NCBI GenBank assembly: GCA_964531675.1
Contig: CAZHFW010000063.1
Location: forward strand, 1-11,911
Origin: CAZHFW01 sp964531675
GTDB taxonomy: Bacteria; Planctomycetota; Phycisphaerae; Phycisphaerales; UBA1924
Reading direction: 5' to 3'
DNA length: 11,911 nt
Of this stretch, positions 7,265 through 11,911 are shown in pieces. The stretch's first letter is position 1, and the number at the start of each line of letters is the position of its first letter. Both the position numbers and the translations under genes were made by a program. The notes beneath the pieces were generated by a model that was not told the origin of the DNA, searched no databases, and saw only the letters and a list, made by a program, of their open reading frames with translations.

Positions 7265-7359
7265 GGACCCGGACCTTCGCGGACTCAGGTCCGGCTTCAG
7301 AGCGAAGAGGGAAGGGTGGGTAGACACCGGTTACAAACCGGTGCCACGAGGGTGGGTAG
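7265..7359 (+). repeat. Palindromic interspersed repeat, copy B
   Basis: This is the second, 95-bp copy of the element at 6585-6685, in the same orientation, starting 39 nt after the GNAT stop. The first inverted repeat has lost an outer pair (CCGGACC 7269-7275 with GGTCCGG 7288-7294). The second is intact, CACCGGTT-ACA-AACCGGTG (7325-7343); its only change from copy A is in the loop. Stem conservation with a loop change suggests that the hairpin itself is kept by selection or is the unit that was copied. Confidence 0.85.
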
Positions 7360-7366
7360 GGAAGAT

Positions 7367-7393
7367 GCACTGGTGCCTGAAGGGCACCAGTGC
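7367..7393. terminator. Strong hairpin between convergent genes, possible bidirectional terminator
   Basis: A perfect 11-bp stem GCACTGGTGCC / GGCACCAGTGC encloses the 5-nt loop TGAAG. It lies between the ends of the GNAT gene (plus) and the DHH phosphoesterase gene (minus), where a terminator for both is expected. No T tract follows on either strand, so intrinsic termination is uncertain. Nearby, CAGTGCCACCCG is repeated at 7388-7399 and 7414-7425, and TGGCAC/GTGCCA (7404-7409, 7416-7421) forms another small inverted repeat. The hairpin may therefore be part of the same repetitive element family as 7265-7359. Confidence 0.5.
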
Positions 7394-7429
7394 CACCCGC
7401 CAATGGCACACGCCAGTGCCACCCGTGTT

Positions 7430-8491
7430 TTAGGAGTTGGGGTTGGGGAGAGCCTTGCGCATCGCCTGGATGGCGAGTTGTTTGGCGGTGTGGTGGTCGG
7501 CCTTGATGCGGGCGCCGGCGGCTTGCTTGTGGCCGCCGCCGCCGAAGGTCTGGGCGACGAGGTTGACATCGATCGTTTTCGATGTTGTCTTGGAGCGGAA
7601 GCTGGCCTTGGTGACGGGGTTGGGCGGGCCGTCGGTTTCGGTGAGGACGCAGGCGACTTCGACGGACTCGATGGCGAGCATGGGGTCGGTGAAGCCATGG
7701 ACGTCGCCCTGTTCGCCCTTGACGGCGTCGAAGTCGGCGCGGGAGAGGGCGGCGATGGCGATGCGGCCCTGGTCGAGGATTTCCATGGAGGCCAGGGCGC
7801 GGCCCATGAGCAGGGGGCGCTGGGCGCGGTCGCGTTGTTCGGACATGGTGTAGAGGCGGGCGGGGTTGACGCCGGTTTCGAGGAGGTCGGCGGCGTGGCG
7901 GAGGACGGCGGGGGTGACGTTGCTGTGGCGGTACCAGCCTGTGTCGGTGGCGGTGCCGAAGTAGAGGGGCTCGGCGATGTCGCGGGGGAGCCTGGAGAGG
8001 GTGGGGAGTTTCAGGAGGATTCGGCAGAGCTCGGCGGCGGGTTGAGCGGCGGCGGCGGCGGAGGTGTCGACGTAGCGGCGTTCGGAGATGGCGGGGTCGC
8101 CGTGGGCGTGGTGGTCGATGATGGCGATGTCGTCGGCGGCGTGGTTGAGGACGGAGCCGACGTATTCGAGCTGGGTGTAGGAGCCTGTGTCGACGATGAG
8201 GATGCGGTCGAACTGGGCCAGGTCGGTGGGGAGCAGCTCGCCGACGAGGCGGCGCTCGTGGGGCTTGGCGAGTTCTTCGTGCCAGCCCGGCATGGGGCCC
8301 GAGTAGAAGCAGGTTGCAAAGAGCTGCCCGGCTTGCAAGGCGGGGCGGACGGCGTTGAGCGCGCGGGCCACCGCGATGGAAGAGCCGATGGCGTCACCAT
8401 CGGGCTTGGCGTGCGTGAGGATCGCGACCTTGTTCCCGGAGAGGAGCCAGGCGGCGATGTCGGCGAGGGTTGTGGTGGTGGACCAGGGCAT
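7430..8491 (-). CDS. nrnA: DHH/DHHA1 phosphoesterase, NrnA-like (nanoRNase / pAp phosphatase)
   Basis: This 353-aa cytoplasmic enzyme belongs to the DHH family. NrnA-type members degrade 2-5-nt RNAs and dephosphorylate 3'-phosphoadenosine 5'-phosphate using two metal ions. The DHH domain carries all expected metal ligands: ILTHAKPDGDAIGSS (24-38), VDTGS (100-104), IIDHHAHGD (124-132) and TATDTGW (180-186). The DHHA1 substrate-binding domain ends with FGGGGHKQAAGA (316-327). The length fits the family. ATG 8491 is the best start because homology begins about 10 residues after it. There is no Shine-Dalgarno; the upstream mRNA is a pyrimidine-rich leader made of octamer repeats. The frame stays open far upstream only because of the repeats and base composition. 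It follows ribF on the same strand, a pairing found in many bacteria within rbfA-nrnA-truB-ribF clusters. Confidence 0.9.
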   Translation of the reverse strand: MPWSTTTTLADIAAWLLSGNKVAILTHAKPDGDAIGSSIAVARALNAVRPALQAGQLFATCFYSGPMPGWHEELAKPHERRLVGELLPTDLAQFDRILIVDTGSYTQLEYVGSVLNHAADDIAIIDHHAHGDPAISERRYVDTSAAAAAQPAAELCRILLKLPTLSRLPRDIAEPLYFGTATDTGWYRHSNVTPAVLRHAADLLETGVNPARLYTMSEQRDRAQRPLLMGRALASMEILDQGRIAIAALSRADFDAVKGEQGDVHGFTDPMLAIESVEVACVLTETDGPPNPVTKASFRSKTTSKTIDVNLVAQTFGGGGHKQAAGARIKADHHTAKQLAIQAMRKALPNPNS

Positions 8492-8499
8492 GGGGTGGG

Positions 8500-8547
8500 G
8501 AGAGCGAGAGAGCGAGAAAGCGAGGAAGCGAGGAAGCGAGGAAGCGA
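8500..8547. repeat. Octamer tandem array 1
   Basis: Six uninterrupted 8-bp units on the plus strand: GAGAGCGA twice, GAAAGCGA once, GGAAGCGA three times. The array occupies the leader just upstream of the nrnA start on the minus strand, where it reads as pyrimidine-rich TCGCTTCC units. Copy number could change by slipped-strand replication. Confidence 0.92.
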
Positions 8548-8563
8548 AAAGCGGCAAAGTGGA

Positions 8564-8619
8564 AGGCGCGGAGGCACGAAGGCACGAAGGCACGGAGGCA
8601 CGGAGGCACGGAGGCACGG
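8564..8619. repeat. Octamer tandem array 2
   Basis: Seven 8-bp units: a degenerate AGGCGCGG, then AGGCACGA twice and AGGCACGG four times. It lies in the same ribF-nrnA gap as array 1 and shares its 8-bp period but not its sequence. Such octamers read as an open frame in all three phases and often cause false gene calls. Confidence 0.92.
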
Positions 8620-8656
8620 AGGTTGGGAGTTTGGGAGGGGCGGAGGTTGGGAGTTT
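8617..8656. repeat. 16-bp direct repeat with 24-bp period at the ribF stop
   Basis: CGGAGGTTGGGAGTTT occurs at 8617-8632 and 8641-8656. The 24-bp period equals three octamers, so it continues the phase of the neighbouring arrays. The second copy covers two bases of the ribF stop codon (TAA, 8657-8655), so the repeat block reaches the end of that gene. Confidence 0.85.
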
Positions 8657-9611
8657 AGAGAGATGGGGGGCGTGGGGGTTGGGATTGGCTGAGGGCGTGC
8701 ACGCGGGTGATGTCGCGGTGGAGCTGGGCGGTGAGGTGGTGGATGGATTCGAAGCGTTGGACGTCGCGGACCCAGGCGACGAGTTCGAGGCGGAGGGGCC
8801 AGTCGTATTCGGGGAGGCCCGGGATGTTGGGGCCGTTTGCGACTGGGGCGGTGAGGTTGAGGATGTGGGCTTCGACGCGGCGTTCGAGGCCCGCGAAGGT
8901 TGGGCGGGGGCCGATGTTGACGGCGGCGGGGTGGCGTGCGCCTGAGGGGAGGATGGCGTGGGCGGCGTAGACGCCGTCGGCGGGGAGCATGTCCTGGGAG
9001 TGGAGGTTGGCGGTGGGCAGGCCGATGGTGCGGCCGCGGCGGTCGCCTTGTTTGACGAGGCCTGCGAGTTCGTGGGGGCGGCCGAGGACGAGGGCAGCGT
9101 CGCGGACCCGGCCGTGGGCGATGAGCCAGCGGGCGAGGCTGCTGGAGGCGGTGACGATGGTGTGGTCGGTGAGGGCGACCTGGACGGGCTCGACAACAGA
9201 AGTCGAGAAACCCAGGCCCTTGCCGAGTGCGGCGAGGACTTTGTTGTTGCCGGCGCGGCCTTTGCCGAAGTGGAAGTCGTAGCCCTCGACGAACGCGATG
9301 GCGTGGTGGCGTTCGACCTTGGTGCGGATGAAGTCCTCGGGGGACTTGTTGAGCAGTTCGGGGGTGGGGACGAGGTTGATGACCTCATCGGCGCCGAGTT
9401 GCTTGAGGAGTTCGGCGCGGCGCGCAAAGGGCATGAGGCGCGCGGGGGCGGCGTCGGGGCGGAGGAGGGTGAGGGGGTGGGGATCGAAGGCGAGGGCGAT
9501 GACGCGGGCGTTTTGGGGGGCGGCCAGGGCGCGGGCGGTGTGGATGAGGGCGGCGTGTCCGATGTGGACGCCGTCGAAGTTCCCGATGGTGAGGACGGAG
9601 GGGATGGACAC
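8655..9611 (-). CDS. ribF: Bifunctional riboflavin kinase / FAD synthetase
   Basis: This 318-aa enzyme phosphorylates riboflavin to FMN and then adenylates FMN to FAD. The N-terminal adenylyltransferase domain shows the nucleotidyltransferase motif LTIGNFDGVHIGH (7-19), AFDPHP (41-46) and EGYDFHFGKGRAG (109-121). The C-terminal flavokinase domain shows GRPHELAG (177-184), GRTIGLPTANL (193-203), PADGVYA (210-216), VNIGPRPTF (231-239) and LELVAWVRD (275-283). GTG 9611 is chosen because it gives the normal family length. An ATG at 9758 would add 49 Pro-rich residues unlike the family. Neither start has a Shine-Dalgarno; seven C residues come directly before the GTG. It is upstream of nrnA on the same strand and divergent from putA. 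A TATAAG box at 9710-9705 could drive it. Confidence 0.95.
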   Translation of the reverse strand: MSIPSVLTIGNFDGVHIGHAALIHTARALAAPQNARVIALAFDPHPLTLLRPDAAPARLMPFARRAELLKQLGADEVINLVPTPELLNKSPEDFIRTKVERHHAIAFVEGYDFHFGKGRAGNNKVLAALGKGLGFSTSVVEPVQVALTDHTIVTASSSLARWLIAHGRVRDAALVLGRPHELAGLVKQGDRRGRTIGLPTANLHSQDMLPADGVYAAHAILPSGARHPAAVNIGPRPTFAGLERRVEAHILNLTAPVANGPNIPGLPEYDWPLRLELVAWVRDVQRFESIHHLTAQLHRDITRVHALSQSQPPRPPSL

Positions 9612-9700
9612 GGGGGGGAAGGGTAGGAAGGGGGCGGGCCGGGCTGGTGCCGGAGGGGCCTGGGGACGGTGCGGGAGGGTTCGGAGGGGTGCGGGCGGGG
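9612..9700 (+). other. Two G-quadruplex-type motifs in the ribF-putA divergent region
   Basis: Two stretches each have four runs of at least three G with short loops: 9612-9638 (runs at 9612-9618, 9621-9623, 9630-9634, 9636-9638) and 9673-9700 (runs at 9673-9675, 9677-9679, 9686-9689, 9693-9695, 9697-9700). They lie on the plus strand between the ribF start and the TATA island. Formation is only predicted from the pattern, and such runs are expected more often in GC-rich DNA. Confidence 0.5.
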
Positions 9701-9704
9701 CGGT

Positions 9705-9712
9705 CTTATACT
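9705..9712. promoter_or_regulatory. Overlapping divergent -10 boxes for ribF and putA
   Basis: CTTATACT is the only AT-rich spot in the intergenic region. On the plus strand it gives TATACT (9707-9712, five of six to TATAAT), about 64 nt before the putA start. On the minus strand it gives TATAAG (9710-9705, five of six), about 94 nt before the ribF start. No good -35 is visible on either strand, so the promoters are tentative. Confidence 0.35.
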
Positions 9713-9764
9713 CGGGGGTTCGATCTGCTGGCGGCGTGGTCCGCGGCGGGTTCGCCATGAATGC

Positions 9765-9769
9765 GAGGG
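9765..9769 (+). promoter_or_regulatory. Ribosome binding site that selects the putA start
   Basis: Three in-frame ATGs lie close together (9761, 9770, 9776). GAGGG at 9765-9769 is 6 nt from ATG 9776, abuts 9770 and follows 9761, so 9776 (MGLFSRK) is the likely start. Confidence 0.6.
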
Positions 9770-9775
9770 ATGCAG

Positions 9776-11887
9776 ATGGGTCTGTTCAGCCGGAAGTCCA
9801 AGGGTCCAGCGGTGGTGGTTTCCTCGGGGACGAGCGGGACGTCGGCGGCGCCGATGGCCGGGGGCTCGGGCGGCGGGCGGGAATCGCGGATCTTCGACAT
9901 CGGCTCGGACCTGCTCAAGCGGGCGCGCGGGCACAAGGCGGGGCTGCTTTCGGCGAAGTTCTATTCGGACTCGCTGATGAACTGGTCCATGAAGGACCCG
10001 GAGTTCAAGGTGCAGCTCTTCCGGTTCGTGGATGCGTTCCCGACGCTGAAGACTTCGGACGCGGTGCATGAGCACCTGGCGGACTATCTCGGGCAGCCCG
10101 GCGTGAAGCTTCCTCCCGGGTTTGATCTGGGGCTGAAGGCGGGCGGGCTGGCCAAGGGGCTGATGACGTCGACGATCAGTTCGCAGATCAAGGGGATGGC
10201 GGGGAAGTTCATCGCGGGGACGGACGCCAAGAGCGCGTTGCCCGGGTTGCGGTCGCTTTGGGATGACGGGATCGCGTTCAGCGTGGACCTGCTCGGCGAG
10301 GTGTGCCTGAGCGATGAGGAGGCGGACGCGTATCGGGACAAGTATCTGGACCTGATCCAGAATCTGCCCAGCGAGGTGGCGGGGTGGAAGCCTCAGCCCC
10401 GGCTCGAGAGCGATCATCTGGGGTCGATTCCGCGGACGAACGTGTCGGTGAAGATCAGCTCGCTCTCGGGGCGGTGCGATCCGATCGACACGGAGGGCGC
10501 GATCAACGATCTGATGAAGAGGCTGATGCCTGTGCTGGAGACGGCGCGGGATCGGGGCGTGTTCGTGAACTTCGACATGGAGCACTACGCGCTGAAGGAT
10601 CTGACGCTGGAGCTCTTCCAGCGCTGCTGCGAGCGGATCGACTTCCAGGCGGGGCTTGCGATGCAGGCGTACCTGAAGTCGGGCGTGGAGGACGCCAAGC
10701 GGATGGCGGAGTGGAGCAAGCGGGCCAAGCGGCTCGTGTCGGTGCGGCTGGTGAAGGGCGCGTACTGGGATGCGGAGACGATCAAGGCGGAGCAGAACGG
10801 CTGGCCCTGCCCGGTGTGGAACACCAAGTGGCAGACGGACGCGTGCTACGAGCGGATGAGCGAGGTTTTCCTCGACGCGACGCCCAAGGACAAGGCGGCG
10901 GCGGCGGGAGGCGGGATCAAGCTGGCGCTGGGCTCGCACAACGTGCGGTCGATCTCGGCGGTGATGGCGGGGATGGAGGCGCGCGGGCTTCCCAAGGAGG
11001 CGCTGGAGCTTCAGATGCTCCACGGGATGGCGGATCAGCTCAAGCACGCGGCGACGGAGATCGGCCTGCGGGTGCGCGAGTATGTGCCGGTGGGCGAGAT
11101 GATCCCGGGGATGGCGTACCTGGTGCGGCGCCTGCTGGAGAACACGAGCAACGAATCGTGGCTCAAGGCGGGTTTCCTGGACAATGCGGATCCGGCGGCG
11201 CTCTTGGCGAGCCCGGAGTCCAGGGCGGCCCAGCTCGGCGAGCAGGCCAACAAGGTGGATCTGTACATGCAGGCGCCGGAGCGGCACCGGCTCTCGGTGG
11301 CGGTGCAGGGCCTGGCGGATTCGCGGCCTTTCTTCAACGAGTCGATGCGCGACTTTGCGGAGGGGAAGCAGCGGCAGGCGTTCGCGACGGCGATCGGGCG
11401 CGCGACGGTGCCCAAGGTGGCCAACGACCGCACGCCCGAGCAGGGCGCGGCGATGGTGGGCAAGGCGCTGGCGGCGTTCCCGGCGTGGCGTGACCGGCCC
11501 GCGATGGAGCGGGCGGAGATTCTCGTGCGGGCGGCGGCGCTCATGCGCAAGCAGCGCGACGGCTTGGCGGGCGTGATGATCCGCGAGGCGGGCAAGACCT
11601 GGAAGGAAGCGGACGCGGACGTGTGCGAGGCGATCGACTTCTGCGAGTATTACGCGCGGGAGGCGGTGCGGCTGTTCGATCGTCAGAGGCTCGGGCGGTT
11701 CATCGGCGAGCTTGACGAGACGGTGTATCAGCCTCGGGGCGTGGCGGTGGTGATCAGCCCGTGGAACTTCCCGCTCGCGATCTGCTGCGGAATGACGGTC
11801 GCGGCGCTGGTGACGGGGAACACGGTGATCGTGAAGCCCGCGGAGCAGACGCCCGGGATCGCGTCGATCATGGCGGACATCCTGTAG
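9776..11887 (+). CDS. putA: PutA-type proline dehydrogenase / P5C dehydrogenase, ended by an in-frame TAG
   Basis: The intact enzyme oxidises proline to glutamate through FAD-dependent proline dehydrogenase and NAD-dependent glutamate-semialdehyde dehydrogenase domains. The 703 residues read here start with a short low-complexity segment (1-35) and lack the DNA-binding RHH domain. The PRODH barrel is complete, with VSVKISSL (223-230, Lys226), FVNFDMEHY (263-271, Asp267), MQAYLK (296-301, Gln297), VSVRLVKGAYWD (321-332, Arg324) and YLVRRLLEN (448-456, paired Arg451-452). The aldehyde dehydrogenase domain begins at ~550, with VAVVISPWNFP (656-666) and VIVKPAEQTP (684-693). TAG at 11885-11887 stops it before the NAD-loop glycines, catalytic Glu and catalytic Cys. 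The same frame then reads EAGVPKDV, the expected family continuation, to the window end. The gene is therefore a recent nonsense mutant, a split gene, or carries a sequence error. Family PutAs are about 1000 residues long. Confidence 0.92.
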   Translation: MGLFSRKSKGPAVVVSSGTSGTSAAPMAGGSGGGRESRIFDIGSDLLKRARGHKAGLLSAKFYSDSLMNWSMKDPEFKVQLFRFVDAFPTLKTSDAVHEHLADYLGQPGVKLPPGFDLGLKAGGLAKGLMTSTISSQIKGMAGKFIAGTDAKSALPGLRSLWDDGIAFSVDLLGEVCLSDEEADAYRDKYLDLIQNLPSEVAGWKPQPRLESDHLGSIPRTNVSVKISSLSGRCDPIDTEGAINDLMKRLMPVLETARDRGVFVNFDMEHYALKDLTLELFQRCCERIDFQAGLAMQAYLKSGVEDAKRMAEWSKRAKRLVSVRLVKGAYWDAETIKAEQNGWPCPVWNTKWQTDACYERMSEVFLDATPKDKAAAAGGGIKLALGSHNVRSISAVMAGMEARGLPKEALELQMLHGMADQLKHAATEIGLRVREYVPVGEMIPGMAYLVRRLLENTSNESWLKAGFLDNADPAALLASPESRAAQLGEQANKVDLYMQAPERHRLSVAVQGLADSRPFFNESMRDFAEGKQRQAFATAIGRATVPKVANDRTPEQGAAMVGKALAAFPAWRDRPAMERAEILVRAAALMRKQRDGLAGVMIREAGKTWKEADADVCEAIDFCEYYAREAVRLFDRQRLGRFIGELDETVYQPRGVAVVISPWNFPLAICCGMTVAALVTGNTVIVKPAEQTPGIASIMADIL

Positions 11888-11911
11888 GAGGCGGGCGTGC
11901 CGAAGGATGTG
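11886..11911 (+). other. Continuation of the PutA frame after the stop, with possible restart signal
   Basis: After the TAG the frame reads E-A-G-V-P-K-D-V, the usual sequence of the aldehyde dehydrogenase domain at this point. AGGAGG (11886-11891) overlaps the stop codon and lies 5 nt before GTG 11897, which is in the same frame. Ribosomes could restart there and make the rest of the domain as a separate chain. The window ends after eight codons, so whether the frame remains open is not visible. Confidence 0.6.

Noticed and set aside
7316..8692. 458-residue Gly/Val/Asp-rich plus-strand frame opposite nrnA
   Set aside because: It reads the reverse strand of a gene with complete catalytic motifs and ends in the octamer arrays, giving repeats like those of spurious predictions.
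9612..9758. Longer RibF with a 49-residue Pro-rich N-terminus from ATG 9758
   Set aside because: The extra sequence is low complexity, lies over the probable promoter region and has no family counterpart; GTG 9611 gives the usual length.
9612..9760. FMN riboswitch before ribF
   Set aside because: I looked for the conserved paired segments of an RFN element and saw none in this G/C-run region.
7430..11287. Continuous 1285-residue open frame on the minus strand
   Set aside because: Only its last 353 residues are a real protein (NrnA-like). The rest is antisense to putA and out of frame with ribF, with Arg/His/Pro-rich composition that matches no protein family. It stays open because stop codons are rare in this base composition and the octamer arrays read open in every frame.

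Overview
This is an 11.9-kb, very GC-rich bacterial window. Its protein content suggests a planctomycete, most likely of the Phycisphaerae type. The best clue is a set of three tandem secreted beta-helix proteins whose mature N-terminus carries a GPLDPPAGPI..TGK......EPR block. I associate that block with this group from memory, so treat the assignment as inference. No rRNA, tRNA, CRISPR array or transposase gene is visible.

Layout. (1) 134-4442, plus strand: three closely spaced genes (gaps of 34 and 24 nt) for paralogous exported right-handed parallel beta-helix proteins. The first two have the same rung-by-rung cysteine spacing and so come from a duplication without indels in the coil region; the third is shorter and diverged. 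A plausible promoter lies at 86-113. (2) 4574-6566, plus strand: a membrane protein of unknown family, then an MlaE-type ABC transporter permease 22 nt downstream. No ATPase or substrate-binding partner follows. (3) 6567-7429: a GNAT acetyltransferase gene flanked by two direct copies of a ~95-101-bp palindromic repeat. The upstream copy supplies the ribosome binding site of the GNAT gene. A strong hairpin at 7367-7393 lies between this gene and the convergent gene that follows. (4) 9611-7430, minus strand: ribF (riboflavin kinase/FAD synthetase) followed by an NrnA-like DHH/DHHA1 phosphoesterase. They are separated by 163 nt filled with phased 8-bp tandem repeats. (5) 9776 to the window end, plus strand, divergent from ribF: a PutA-type proline dehydrogenase/P5C dehydrogenase. 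Its frame is cut by an in-frame TAG at 11885-11887 inside a conserved part of the aldehyde dehydrogenase domain, and the homologous reading continues directly after the stop.

How the genes relate. The beta-helix cluster looks like one transcription unit making cell-surface or secreted proteins. The unknown membrane protein and MlaE probably form a second unit at the envelope. ribF and nrnA belong to a neighbourhood that is often conserved in bacteria (rbfA-nrnA-truB-ribF), here without truB between them. RibF makes FMN and FAD, and PutA is an FAD enzyme; their divergent arrangement around a shared TATA island may be coincidence.

The items most worth a second look are the interrupted putA with a Shine-Dalgarno sequence and in-frame GTG right after the stop, the repeat-flanked GNAT cassette, the cysteine-ladder beta-helix family, and the octamer arrays inside the ribF-nrnA unit. 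I found no clear evidence of a wholly new defence or mobile system.
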